Shown piece by piece: positions 8,119-17,384 of a stretch of DNA of 64,000 nucleotides. Under the pieces are notes generated by a model that was given only the letters and a program-made list of their open reading frames with translations, was not told the origin of the DNA and made no database searches. This DNA is from Perlabentimonas sp034003245. Its GTDB lineage: Bacteria > Bacteroidota > Bacteroidia > Bacteroidales > Tenuifilaceae. The position numbers were made by a program, and so were the translations under genes. The DNA lies in NCBI GenBank assembly GCA_034003245.1, contig JAVEYY010000010.1, positions 55,555-119,554 of the forward strand, in the 5' to 3' direction. Position 1 is the first letter of the stretch. Each line of letters opens with the position of its first letter.

Positions 8119-8607
8119 ATGAAAAGGATTAAATTTTTTGCAGCAATTGCCCTTATGGCAGGTTTAATGACAACCACCAGCGATGTGCTTGCACAGCGCG
8201 GACAGGGCAGAGGGATGATGAACAATCCCGAAGGACATAGAGGAATGTATAACGCCGAAAGGCCAAATCGTCCCGGTGAGTGCATCCTTAATCTCACCCC
8301 CGAACAGGACGCAAAGGTTACTGAGCTCCGAACCAATCATCTTAAAGAGGTTACTCCCCTGCGTAATGAGCTTGCCGAGAAGCGTGCTCGCCTTAGAACT
8401 CTTCAATCGGCCGATAAGCCCGACCTGAAGGAGATCAATAAGACCATCGACGAGATGACTGCCATTCGCGCAAATATTCAAAAGAAAGGGGCGGCGCACC
8501 GCGTAGAGGTTTCCTCGCTGCTAACCGATGAGCAACGGGTACTGTTCAACGCTCGCAAGGGAAACCGCATGGGCAACAGAAATATGGGTCGCGGATACTG
8601 CAGATAG
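8119..8607 (+). CDS. Spy/CpxP-family periplasmic chaperone-like protein
   Basis: 162 residues with a signal peptide (MKRIKFFAAIALMAGLMTTT, cleavage likely after VLA near residue 25). The mature part has ILNLTPEQDAKVTELR and SLLTDEQRVLFNAR, the paired LTxxQ-like motifs of Spy/CpxP, joined by a charged helical region. Gly/Arg/Met-rich sequence at both ends may bind metal or unfolded chains. Last gene of the ECF unit, closed by a strong terminator at 8630. Paralogue of the preceding gene, but soluble rather than anchored. Confidence 0.82.
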   Translation: MKRIKFFAAIALMAGLMTTTSDVLAQRGQGRGMMNNPEGHRGMYNAERPNRPGECILNLTPEQDAKVTELRTNHLKEVTPLRNELAEKRARLRTLQSADKPDLKEINKTIDEMTAIRANIQKKGAAHRVEVSSLLTDEQRVLFNARKGNRMGNRNMGRGYCR

Positions 8608-8629
8608 TTCTAGAATCTTGTTTCAACAG

Positions 8630-8662
8630 AAACGCCCCTTTACTTTTGGCAAAGGGGCGTTT
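8630..8662. terminator. bidirectional terminator
   Basis: 12-bp perfect stem AAACGCCCCTTT / AAAGGGGCGTTT with a 9-base loop, between the converging ECF unit (plus) and the LapA-like gene (minus). Confidence 0.88.
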
Positions 8663-8685
8663 CTTATACAACAGGTTAAGTGACC

Positions 8686-8961
8686 TTACTCCGTCGTCTT
8701 TCGTCCTGCAGCATTACCGGCAGGTTCTTCGGAGGGCTCCTGCTTATTTACCTTCCGTTTTGGGAAAACCCTTGCGGCGAAAAACCCAATGATAAAGGCC
8801 GCAACGATTATGATAATAAGGGGCATTTCGAATCCAAAGAATAGGAATCGAAACCTAACCGCCTCGGCATTCTGAATCACAAAAACCACCATAATGACCA
8901 GCAAAAAAAGGTAAAGCAGCTGCTTTGGGGTGATGTTAATGCTCTCGAAAAACTTTTTCAT
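8686..8961 (-). CDS. LapA/DUF1049-like small membrane protein
   Basis: 91 residues with two membrane helices (about 14-30 and 43-63) joined by QNAEAVRFRFLFFGFEMPL. The pattern of two hydrophobic segments around an NxxxVxFxFxxxxxxxPL stretch is that of LapA (DUF1049) proteins, which in proteobacteria help assemble lipopolysaccharide. The tail is hydrophilic and Glu/Lys-rich. Single gene, with a TAGTTTTG -7-like element on the minus strand (8994-9001). Confidence 0.72.
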   Translation of the reverse strand: MKKFFESINITPKQLLYLFLLVIMVVFVIQNAEAVRFRFLFFGFEMPLIIIIVAAFIIGFFAARVFPKRKVNKQEPSEEPAGNAAGRKTTE

Positions 8962-9052
8962 AACGATTCTTTTTGGTTCTTACTCCAGCATAACAAAACT
9001 ACAAAAAAGTAGAAATAAAGTGCAGCCTTTTTCCTGGAGAATTGTAATAACC

Positions 9053-9421
9053 CTAGCGCGCAACCCTCATTATGGCCGCCTCTACTTCATCCATATCAAT
9101 TGGTTTATAGAAACATCCCGAGACTAACCCCTGTTCAATTGCCGAAGTGATGTCCTGACTCATGCCATACCCTGTAACCACAAAGAAAGTAATGGATGGG
9201 TATAGTGGTTTGGCCTTTCCAATAAATTCGATACCATCCATACCCGGCATTCGGATATCGCTAAAAACCCCTTGGATATCACTATTCTGCTCAAGACTAG
9301 ATAGCGCTTGAGCCCCCGATTGCGCCAGCAAAACGTTACACAGCTCGCCGAAGCAGGTTTCGTAAACCATTAGGTTTACTGGCTCATCGTCGACAAATAG
9401 TATGGTTGGTTTAGCTTTCAT
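9053..9421 (-). CDS. single-domain response regulator
   Basis: 122 residues consisting only of a receiver domain: acidic pair D11-D12, phospho-acceptor D55 (VFSDIRMPGMDG), T83 and K106 (FYKPID). There is no DNA-binding or enzymatic output, so it would act as a phosphate sink, a relay, or through protein contacts. It overlaps by 11 bases the 3' end of the histidine kinase frame at 9411, so the two genes are a cognate pair. Its meaning now depends on whether that kinase is functional, because of its internal stop. Confidence 0.88.
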   Translation of the reverse strand: MKAKPTILFVDDEPVNLMVYETCFGELCNVLLAQSGAQALSSLEQNSDIQGVFSDIRMPGMDGIEFIGKAKPLYPSITFFVVTGYGMSQDITSAIEQGLVSGCFYKPIDMDEVEAAIMRVAR

Positions 9422-11750
9422 TCCCTTTGGTTTTGGATGGCAGTGATACTGTTACCGTTGTTCCCTTGCCCTCCTCCGATTGAATTTTAAGATTGCCCCG
9501 GTGATCGGCAATAATGGTTTGCGTAATGGAGAGCCCCAAACCTATTCCTTTTCCGGGGTCCTTGGTGGTAAAGAAAGGATCGGTTATTCGCTTTAAATTT
9601 TCGGAGTTTATTCCACAACCGGTATCGGTAATGGTAACCTTAATCCATTTACTGTCGCCAGTAGTTTTTATGGTAATTCGCCCCTCTGAACCTATGGCCT
9701 GCACGGCATTTAAAAGGATATTAAGCAAAGCCTGCTGCAGCTTGCTCTCACTGCAGTGGATGGATCCAATACCCGAATTATACTCTGTAGCTACTGCAAT
9801 TCGATCCTTAATCTCGCCATGAAGCATCACCAAACAGCTATCGATTATCCGGTGAATATTACATTCGGTGGTATTGTGGGTATCCTTTCGGGTATACAGA
9901 TTTAAACTACTAACAATGTCGACCGATCGCCGTACCCCTTCCTTTATGGCGTGAATAAGGGGATTGACGTACTCCTGATTCCGAGTATCTGTACTCTGGA
10001 AGTACTTTTCTAATGCGGTTACACCTCCATGAATAAAGTTTAGCGGGTTGTTGATCTCATGTGCTATTCCCTATGCTAAAACCCCCAGCGAAGCTAACTT
10101 TTCCGACTGAACCAGCTGCTCCTGTGCACTCCTTAGATCGGTTAGTGCCTCTTGCAGCTTTGCTCTTTGAACGTATAACTCCTCGTTAATGGCCGTTAAC
10201 TCCTCGTTGGCCGCTTCCAGCTCCTCGGTTCTTTCCTTAACCAAAAACTCTAAATGATTTCTGTACTTCTCCAGCTCAAGGGCAATATGCTTCTTGTCGG
10301 TGATATCTCTAACCACTGCTAAGATCCTATCTTCGCCGTTAATCACCGCACCCCTAAGGGAAACCTCGGCCCAGAAGGGCTGGTTATCGCTTCTCTTAAC
10401 CTGCCATTCAAAAACCTGTGGCCCTTCGGTCTGTGCTTTAACCAGATGGGCGGCCGCCGCCTGAACAGCGGGCGGAGCGCTATCGTAACTCAAGTCGATA
10501 AGCTTAAGCCTTTGCAAGTCCGATCTATTCTGGTATCCAAAGATCTTTAGGGCAACCTCGTTCACATCAAGGATACGAACAGCAATGGGGTCGTACACAA
10601 TTATGGCCTCGCTGGTGGAGTTAAAGATCTCACGGTAGTTACGGGCGTTCTCCTCGGCAACTCGGCCATTCGCCTCAACCTTGCCAATGGCCTTTAGTAA
10701 GGCGTTCTCGTAACGTCGGCGATCGATGATATTGAAGACTAGGAATAGGATTACCCCCAACCCCACCACAAGAATTATGGTGGCCACAACAATCATCTGA
10801 CTAGTGCGAGAGGTTGCATCCTTTATGGGAATTTCTACCATCATGCTCCAGGGTTCACTCCCACCAATATTGATGGGGTAGAAAAATCGGAAAACCTTCT
10901 GGCCAGTGAACTCCGATACAATCTCTTGGGAATACTCCCTGCCACTAGCAATGGTAACATCAATAAGGGAGTCGGAGGACGAACAAATTTTGTAGAAATT
11001 CTTGGATATATAAGCAGAATCGATATGGCTTACGATGGTTCCATTGTTGGCAATAAGAGTAAGGTATCCTGTTTGGTAAGGTCTAATAGTATTAAGATGG
11101 CTGTTAAGGCTACTAAGATCGATATCTATACCAACGGCGCCCAAAAAAACTCCTTTATCGATTAATGGAACACTTATGGAAGTTCCAAAAAACAGCTGGG
11201 ACTGGCCTTCGTACCTCCAACGGTAGGGCTCTACAATTTGCTCCTTTAAATTGTTCTTTACCGAGAGGTAGTAAGAGCCCTGATAATCATTCTTGCCCAT
11301 AACCTCCATATTAACCATATTATTGAACCTAAAAAAACCGGTACCGAAAGTGCCTAAGGCGCTGTGTAACGAATCACCTCTGAATAATCGATCCTTTCCA
11401 TCGAAGGCATTAGGTTCCCAAAGAACCCAAGATCCAAGATAATTGCGATTATGCTCCAGCCCCGATTTAAGAATGTTCCTTACCATTTCGCGGCCTCCTC
11501 CCAACTCCCTAACCAGCAATGCTCTTATACCCATGGCTCGAGCCGACATAAGGGCTGAGGTTAACCTCTGTTCGGTTTCCATGGCCGCTTTGCGTGAAAC
11601 CTCCTTGGCTATCTCCTTGGAATCGTCGTAGATGTGACTTCTAATGCTAACGCCAAAGTAGAAGAATAGAAAGACAAAGAAAACAGCCGTTAGAGCGGCT
11701 GTAAGCAGTGCCGTTCGTATACTTGTATATGGTTTTACAACTTTCATCAC
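9411..11750 (-). pseudogene. sensor histidine kinase interrupted by an in-frame TAG
   Basis: One continuous 780-codon frame from ATG 11750 to the stop at 9411, broken only by TAG at 10073-10071 (codon 560). Before it: membrane helix (about 14-35), a Cache-like extracytoplasmic sensor (about 40-300), a second membrane helix (about 318-340), a PAS domain (about 370-490) and a coiled coil. After it, in the same frame: GIAHEINNPLNF with phospho-acceptor H564, the dimerisation helices, then the HATPase (N box LLNILLNAVQAIGSEG, DTGCGI, GKGIGLGLSI). The stop replaces the variable residue in the usual SLGxLAxGIAHEINNP run. No frameshift is involved. Either a recent nonsense mutation, a read-through codon, or a base-call error. 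An independent start at 9833 would give only part of the ATPase domain. Confidence 0.85.
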
Positions 11751-11923
11751 ACCTTAATCCTATAACTAATCATCATACCAAAATAATAAAGGTTACAGAT
11801 GCATTTAAATCAACCTCCTGATTCCATATAAATGAAAACGGCAGCAAAATTATTCTTTAATCAATATAAACTGCAACTGGTTGGTATGTTTGAAAATACA
11901 AAACGTACGGGACGCCAAAAAAT

Positions 11924-11958
11924 TGAATAGCCAATGACAAGCAATCATTGGCTATTCA
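11924..11958 (-). terminator. terminator after the M14 peptidase gene
   Basis: 14-bp perfect stem (TGAATAGCCAATGA and its complement), 7-base loop, followed on the minus strand by a run of six T. It lies 44 bases past the stop at 12002. Confidence 0.88.
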
Positions 11959-12001
11959 GGAAATCCTAAAGAAAGCTAACGAAATAAAGTAGTGATTAAT
12001 A

Positions 12002-14617
12002 TCATTCTAAAAGTGCGTTGAAGAGCAGCTTAAAGGTACCAGAAGTTTGTCCCCTAAACTGTGGGTTAAAACCGAACAACAGGAGCTGACCCTGGTTTTT
12101 CCTAATCCAAACCAGCGCAGCTTTATCCTCGAGCAGCTTTCCATTCTTAATGTAACCACTGATCCTTGGATCTCCCACAGGATAGGAAATTAAAACCCTC
12201 CGATCGGTATCGAAGTAAGGAACAGAGGTTTCGAAAATAGGGCTACCCGTAAAGTAAATAGGAAACGACTCGGGCATTCCGTAGGTCAATGGGTGGTTCT
12301 TAATGCTATTCACCATTACATGACACCCAATGGCCTCTAGGCCATCTCGGGTTAGAGCAGCCGACACCTCGCTTACCGGCAGCGTAAACTCCTCCTTACT
12401 ATCCTTACTAAGCTCCAGCTCGTGCACCCCTAGGAATAGCTCGGTCGATTGTCCCCAGGCAACTACTTTACCTCCATCGTGGATAAACTTAAGTAAATTC
12501 TGCTTTCCTTGCTTGCCCATTCCCTTAGTAAATTCGGGTGGCATATTCATGGGGTAATAGTCGTTACCGCGTTTACGCTTACCGGTAGATAGCAGCTCTG
12601 CGCTGTGATTTGGAAAGACAATCAGCTGGATTCCCTTCAACTTTTTGGCATCGGCCAAATCCGCTGGCCTAAGAACAGTGTAGGGAATACGATAATTATC
12701 GAATATGAAACGAGTCCATCCTGCGTCCATATCCGAAAACCACGACTCAACAAGACCAATATTGGGCATTTTAACCTCCACTAACTTATCGCTACCTAAA
12801 GACTCCACTGCAATTGGCTTTTCGATTAGCGTTACGCCATCGAGAAACTTCTGGCTTTGTTGTGGAATTACAAAACTACCTGCCTCAACCGCAATATTCT
12901 CAATCACCAAATCCTCGGTGATCCTAAATACTTTTCCACCCTTTCCAAGCACAGCAAATGCGGCAAGGTAACTATCGTTATTACCAGCCTTCAACACAAG
13001 GTTATTTACCGATTGATTCGAAATCGTATATCTATCAATCTCTCCAATCGAAGAAATATTCTTTTCCAGATCAACTGATCTTGTATTCACCTCAACCGCA
13101 TTTACACCCATCAGCAACGGTAGCGACCAAGTGGTAATATCGTAGGGTTTAATCATCTCGCCGCCGGGCGTGTAATGCCTTTCGGGGTAAACCTGCTTCT
13201 CCATCACCTCCTTAATAAAAGCCCTGAAGGGCTGGGCCAAGCTAACCACAAAATCGCCCTTGCTGTACAACCTATTATCAACTAAAACATTTTCGCCAAG
13301 CTGGCTAACGGTTACGCCATGCTCAATAAGTAGATTTAAAAGATTTAACGCTTCGCTCCTATTGTTCTGCTCCGATGGGATTACGTAGTAGAATGGTGGT
13401 TGGCTAATGCCCTTGGCATACTCCTTTTTGCAGATATCGTTTCGGTACTGCAGAAGCGCCTCACGGTTTACCGATGCCGTTTTCAGCATCGAGAAGGTGG
13501 AGCTAAGCTCATAGGCCACCAGATCGGACAAGCGCCACCAACCACCCTCCCAAGGGGCAATTAGGTTTGCCCCTTTCTTATACTCCGATAACCCCTTGCC
13601 CCTTACTTTTAGCTCATTTTTTTCAATGTAAATTGGCGTTGCAGTTTTTACCGAGGCCGACTCGGTGAGGAAGCTGATCACATTCTTCCACAAGCACGTC
13701 TCGGTTGAACCGGGCCAGTAGTTATCGAACTGATGGCGCTGCGCTATGCCCTGCTGTCCAAGGGCTGTCATATCGTTAAGCATATTGGCCCCAAACAGGC
13801 CAATCCAGCTCCAGAGCGTTTCGTCGATATTCTGGGCAATGGGATCGTGGTTTGGCGGCACGAAGAACCGCACCCCCGTTGAGCCCATCTGGTGTTTCTC
13901 CACCATTACCTGCGGAAACCAGTGGGTGCTGGTTAGCGACGAGATAGCCTTGTTCTCGGGCTGCGTTAGCATCACAAAATCCCTGTTGATATTGTGGCCA
14001 ACATACTTGTGGTATACTCCCGGCAGGCTGGTTCCCTCGTACTTTGTCCCCTTATGCTGCAGGTAGTTCTCCACCACCATATTCATCCCATCGGGATTGT
14101 GGCTAGGAACCATCATGTAAACAGTATTGTTAAGCCATTCCAGAGTATCGGGATTCTGTGATTTCGCCAGCATATAGGCAATTACCGGTGAGGCCTGCGC
14201 AGGGGCCACCTCCGACGAGTGCATGCTCAGCGTGCCCAGCACGAATACCTTCCCCTCCGATTTGAGCTTATCAACCTCCCCTTTGGAAAGGTTATAATCG
14301 AGAGCCAGCTTACGGTTGATCTCCTTTAGCGCCTCTATATTCGCAATATTCTGTGCCGAGGAGATGCATACCATGTACAGCGGGCGCCCCATGGGCGTGG
14401 TGCCAATCTCGAATGTTTTTATCCTGTCGCTCTGCTTCTCGAGCAGCTTAAAGTAATCGATCATCCGCTCGTAGCCATATAGCATGCCATCGGCTCCGGG
14501 CTCAAAACCGAAATGCTCGGCAGGTTTAGTAATGGTTTGGCCAAGTAGAGCGGTTGAAAAGGTGATAAGGGCTATAAACGAAACTAAACCCTTCAGTGAC
14601 TTGAAGTAGGTGGTCAT
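12002..14617 (-). CDS. exported M14-family zinc carboxypeptidase-like protein
   Basis: 871 residues with a signal peptide (about 1-26, ending TALLGQ). The M14 domain occupies about 40-390: zinc ligands H133 and E136 in LSMHSSEVAPAQ, PSHNPDGMNM, NINRDF, and the third ligand probably H242 in VEKHQMG. About 480 further residues follow, including a glutamine-amidotransferase-like stretch (VVAWGQSTELFLG) and a C-terminal segment, typical of the long M14 proteins of this phylum. Probably trims peptides in the periplasm or at the cell surface. It follows the GH97 gene on the same strand, with a hairpin between them. Catalytic Glu was not located with certainty. Confidence 0.87.
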   Translation of the reverse strand: MTTYFKSLKGLVSFIALITFSTALLGQTITKPAEHFGFEPGADGMLYGYERMIDYFKLLEKQSDRIKTFEIGTTPMGRPLYMVCISSAQNIANIEALKEINRKLALDYNLSKGEVDKLKSEGKVFVLGTLSMHSSEVAPAQASPVIAYMLAKSQNPDTLEWLNNTVYMMVPSHNPDGMNMVVENYLQHKGTKYEGTSLPGVYHKYVGHNINRDFVMLTQPENKAISSLTSTHWFPQVMVEKHQMGSTGVRFFVPPNHDPIAQNIDETLWSWIGLFGANMLNDMTALGQQGIAQRHQFDNYWPGSTETCLWKNVISFLTESASVKTATPIYIEKNELKVRGKGLSEYKKGANLIAPWEGGWWRLSDLVAYELSSTFSMLKTASVNREALLQYRNDICKKEYAKGISQPPFYYVIPSEQNNRSEALNLLNLLIEHGVTVSQLGENVLVDNRLYSKGDFVVSLAQPFRAFIKEVMEKQVYPERHYTPGGEMIKPYDITTWSLPLLMGVNAVEVNTRSVDLEKNISSIGEIDRYTISNQSVNNLVLKAGNNDSYLAAFAVLGKGGKVFRITEDLVIENIAVEAGSFVIPQQSQKFLDGVTLIEKPIAVESLGSDKLVEVKMPNIGLVESWFSDMDAGWTRFIFDNYRIPYTVLRPADLADAKKLKGIQLIVFPNHSAELLSTGKRKRGNDYYPMNMPPEFTKGMGKQGKQNLLKFIHDGGKVVAWGQSTELFLGVHELELSKDSKEEFTLPVSEVSAALTRDGLEAIGCHVMVNSIKNHPLTYGMPESFPIYFTGSPIFETSVPYFDTDRRVLISYPVGDPRISGYIKNGKLLEDKAALVWIRKNQGQLLLFGFNPQFRGQTSGTFKLLFNALLE

Positions 14618-14646
14618 AGGTTTAGGGTATTAGGGTTAGTACAAAA

Positions 14647-14672
14647 AAGGTAAGGAGGCATCTCCTTACCTT
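14647..14672 (-). terminator. terminator between GH97 and M14 genes
   Basis: 11-bp stem (AAGGTAAGGAG / CTCCTTACCTT), 4-base loop, followed on the minus strand by TTTTTTG. Only 29 bases then separate it from the M14 ATG, leaving little room for a separate promoter, so it may attenuate rather than end transcription. Confidence 0.75.
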
Positions 14673-14727
14673 AAGAGTGGTTTAGTAAACAATAGTTTAA
14701 TGCTACCTGCCAATATTACACATTAAA

Positions 14728-16845
14728 TTACTCCACGGGTATAAAGCTAATGGCTGCGCCCCCGCCTGCAGCCAGCTTCAGGGACAGATCGGTGGCGTTA
14801 TCTACTGTAAAGTTCTCAATCGTGTAGCTGGTGGGGTTCTTATCCCAGTGGGCATCCTTGCCGTCGGTGTAGATGGTTGCCATATACTTGGTGTTAGGGG
14901 CAAGGAAATCGGTTTTGATCACCATTTCGCGGGGCTCCTCGTTGGTAATGGCTCCCAGGAACCATTTCTGCGTTCCCCTCTCCTGTCGGGCAATGGTAAC
15001 GTACTCGCCAATCTCGCCGTTAAGCACAACCGACTGTTCCCAATCAACTCCAACATCGCGAATAAACTGGAACGCAGGGTGCCCCTCGTAGTACTCGAGC
15101 AGGTCGGCGGCCATTTGCAATGGGCTATAAATTACCACGTACAATGCCAGCTGGTGAGCCAATGTGGTATTTACCTTGCTGTTGGGCTTGTAGGGTTTTA
15201 GGCTGATATTGAAGATACCTGGTGTGTAGTCGATGGGCCCAGCCAGCATGCGTGTAAACGCAACAGTGGGCAGATGGTGAGGTGGATTTCCACCATCGGT
15301 GGCCCAGGCGTTAAACTCTTGCCCTCTAAGTCCCTCGCGCGACACATCGTTAGGGTAAGTCCTCCGTAGCCCTGTGGCCATAATGGGTTCGTGACTATTA
15401 ACGGCCACCTTATACTTGGCAGCAGTTTGTAAAACCCGCATGTAGTGATTAACCATCCACTGGCCATGATGGTACTCGCCCTTGGGAATAATTGTTCCCA
15501 CGTAGCCCGTTTTTACCATATCAAATCCATGATGTTGCATAAAGGCGTAGGCTGTATCGAGCTGCTGGTCATAAGTAGATACTGCCGATGAGGTTTCGTG
15601 GTGCATTATCATTCTAACACCCTTCTCGCGGGCGTATCGAACCACCTCCTCTACATCGTAATCGGGGTATGGGGTAACAAAGTCGAAAATTCCCTCGCGG
15701 GCATCGGTTCCGATCCAGTTCTCCCAACCGGTGTTCCAACCCTCCACCAGCACGGCACCAATCTTATTTTGCGCAGCAAAATCGATGTAACGCTTGGTAT
15801 TCTCGGTGGTGGCCCCGTGCCTTCCATGGGGTTTGGCGTTGGCCAAATCGGCTACCTGATCCCTGGTTGTGTAGTCCCACGACGACTTCTCCAGGTGCAT
15901 CTCCCACCATATTCCCACGTACTTGGTGGGCTTAATCCACGACACATCACCCAGCTTATTGGGTTCATTAAGATTTAAAATCAACTTCGATTCTATTAAA
16001 TCGCCTGCACGCTCGGCTATTTGCATGGTGCGCCAGGGAGTGTAGAAGGGTGTTTGCTGCTCAACCTTGTGCTGATGGTTGGCCGAACCCACCAGGTTGC
16101 TCTGCATGGAGAGGTTTTCTGCATCAATTTCGAGCGTGATGCCGGAGTAGTTGATAAGCGCCGCCTCGTGGAAGCTGAGGTAGAGTCCATCGTCGGTTTT
16201 CATGGTAACGGGTGTGTTCACCGCATTAACCGGGATATAGGTTTGGGCCAAATTGGGGTGATTCTGCTTGCTAAGCGCATCTATCTCCGTAAAGGGAGTT
16301 TTGTTGGTAAGGTGCTCGTAGATATCCCAGTCGCCGGGAATCCACCAGCAGGTGTGATTACCTGTAAGCTTAAACTGCGTATTCTCCTCGGCTATATACA
16401 CCTTGCCCATGTTCTGCTGCTGGGGAAAATGGTAGCGAAACCCGATACCATCGTCGTAAACCCTAAATACCAGGCTAAACCATCGTTTCAGCTCACCCTT
16501 CTCCTTAAACGACACCACCAGCTCGTTGTACGAGTTATCGACCAGGCGCTGCTCGCCCCAGGGCATCTCCCAGGTTTCGGCAAAGCTGCTGGTTTGGGAT
16601 TTAAACATCTCCAGCTCTCCAGCCAGCGCTGGGGCATCGGTGAATTCAACGCCCAGCAGTGACGTGTCGATAACAGGCGAACCTCCGTACGAAACGGTGT
16701 AGGCCGCCTGGCCATTTTCCGCTAGGAAAACATCTACCTCGATATTCCCCGAGGGCGATTTAACCGCTACCTCGCTGGGTTGGCTGCACGACAGTACCCC
16801 CCACGACAGGGATACAAGGGCAAGAATGACTTTTAGATTTTTCAT
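14728..16845 (-). CDS. GH97-family alpha-glycosidase lipoprotein
   Basis: 705 residues from ATG 16845, which gives a lipoprotein signal (MKNLKVILALVSLSWGVLSC, lipidated Cys at 20). An upstream ATG at 16878 would add 11 residues before the signal and lies at the promoter, so I reject it. Domains: N-terminal beta-sandwich (about 25-285), TIM barrel (about 290-590; WWEMHLEKSSWDY, VLVEGWNTGWENW, MIMHHETSS, VNSHEPIMATG), C-terminal sheet. The glutamates in HHET and SHEP fit, from memory, the inverting alpha-glucosidase (SusB-like) branch rather than the retaining alpha-galactosidase branch. Acts on alpha-linked sugars in periplasm or on the surface. No SusC/SusD pair accompanies it here. Confidence 0.9.
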   Translation of the reverse strand: MKNLKVILALVSLSWGVLSCSQPSEVAVKSPSGNIEVDVFLAENGQAAYTVSYGGSPVIDTSLLGVEFTDAPALAGELEMFKSQTSSFAETWEMPWGEQRLVDNSYNELVVSFKEKGELKRWFSLVFRVYDDGIGFRYHFPQQQNMGKVYIAEENTQFKLTGNHTCWWIPGDWDIYEHLTNKTPFTEIDALSKQNHPNLAQTYIPVNAVNTPVTMKTDDGLYLSFHEAALINYSGITLEIDAENLSMQSNLVGSANHQHKVEQQTPFYTPWRTMQIAERAGDLIESKLILNLNEPNKLGDVSWIKPTKYVGIWWEMHLEKSSWDYTTRDQVADLANAKPHGRHGATTENTKRYIDFAAQNKIGAVLVEGWNTGWENWIGTDAREGIFDFVTPYPDYDVEEVVRYAREKGVRMIMHHETSSAVSTYDQQLDTAYAFMQHHGFDMVKTGYVGTIIPKGEYHHGQWMVNHYMRVLQTAAKYKVAVNSHEPIMATGLRRTYPNDVSREGLRGQEFNAWATDGGNPPHHLPTVAFTRMLAGPIDYTPGIFNISLKPYKPNSKVNTTLAHQLALYVVIYSPLQMAADLLEYYEGHPAFQFIRDVGVDWEQSVVLNGEIGEYVTIARQERGTQKWFLGAITNEEPREMVIKTDFLAPNTKYMATIYTDGKDAHWDKNPTSYTIENFTVDNATDLSLKLAAGGGAAISFIPVE

Positions 16846-16882
16846 GGCAATCGCGAATTTAGGATGTTGAGTATTCAATTCC

Positions 16883-16890
16883 CAAAGGTA
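16883..16890 (-). promoter_or_regulatory. -7 element for the GH97 gene
   Basis: Reads TACCTTTG on the minus strand, a perfect TAnnTTTG, 37 bases before ATG 16845. No -33 TTG at standard distance. Its position favours the 16845 start. It overlaps the divergent small peptide frame. Confidence 0.45.
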
Positions 16891-16913
16891 AAAAAATGCA
16901 GGGCAATATACTG

Positions 16914-17072
16914 ATGATCAAGAAAGGTTTTAAAAATATGGTTAAGCAAACGTTGGCGATAGGGCCTGCACTCGTTACAATGGGGAGTTTAAGTATTACA
17001 CCCAAAGCTAATCGCTGCAAGTACACTTCGGGTGGCTGCACCATGGTTCCCTTATCGTGTCTAGCTGGCTGA
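16914..17072 (+). CDS. candidate 52-residue peptide with C-x6-C-x6-C tail
   Basis: Short frame MIKKGFKNMVKQTLAIGPAL..., 52 residues, ending in TGA; an in-frame ATG at 16896 would add six. It has a basic start and a hydrophobic stretch (about 13-28) like a leader or signal peptide, then KANRC and three cysteines at 35, 42 and 49, exactly seven apart. A second short frame 313 bases downstream ends with the same C-x6-C-x6-C spacing. No homologue recognised and no promoter seen on this strand. It lies in the gap before the divergent GH97 gene. Could be a small secreted or modified peptide, or chance; the matching pair is the main support. Confidence 0.4.
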   Translation: MIKKGFKNMVKQTLAIGPALVTMGSLSITPKANRCKYTSGGCTMVPLSCLAG

Positions 17073-17153
17073 GGAGGATTAACCCTGCATGGCTTGATGC
17101 CCCTCTACCTCTCGTATATAACAGATAAATCTGGCCGAAAACCAGTCGCAAGC

Positions 17154-17384
17154 CTACGAGGCACCTTCGGCGGCAGGCGAAAGGCTGTCGCAGGCCTGCA
17201 GGATACCTTCGGCCGCGGCCGAAATACTGCTGCAACCCTACGGGATATTTTCGGCCGTAGCCGACACTCTGCCGTAGACCTGCGGGGTTCTTTCGGCCAT
17301 GGCCGACACTCTGCCGTAGCCCAGCGGGGTTCTTTCGGCCGTGGCCGACACCCTCCCGTAGCTTTGCAGGGGACTTTAGCTGCT
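17154..17384. repeat. 42-bp tandem repeat, five units and a half
   Basis: Units start at 17154, 17196, 17238, 17280 and 17322, with a partial copy at 17364-17384. Each unit has a GC-rich core such as TTTCGGCCGTGGCCGA that is self-complementary. Units 4 and 5 differ at 5 of 42 positions. The length is a multiple of three, so both strands stay open across it (14-residue period; plus strand near LRGSFGRGRHSAV). Differences between units fall mostly at first and second codon positions of the long frames, which argues against selection for either protein. Probably a non-coding minisatellite. Confidence 0.8.

Noticed and set aside
9411..9833. Separate 140-residue ATPase-only gene
   Set aside because: It is in the same frame as the kinase upstream, with an intact H-box region between; only a TAG separates them.
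11832..11930. 32-codon plus-strand frame between the kinase and the M14 peptidase
   Set aside because: No promoter, no motif, and it runs into the terminator hairpin of the M14 gene.
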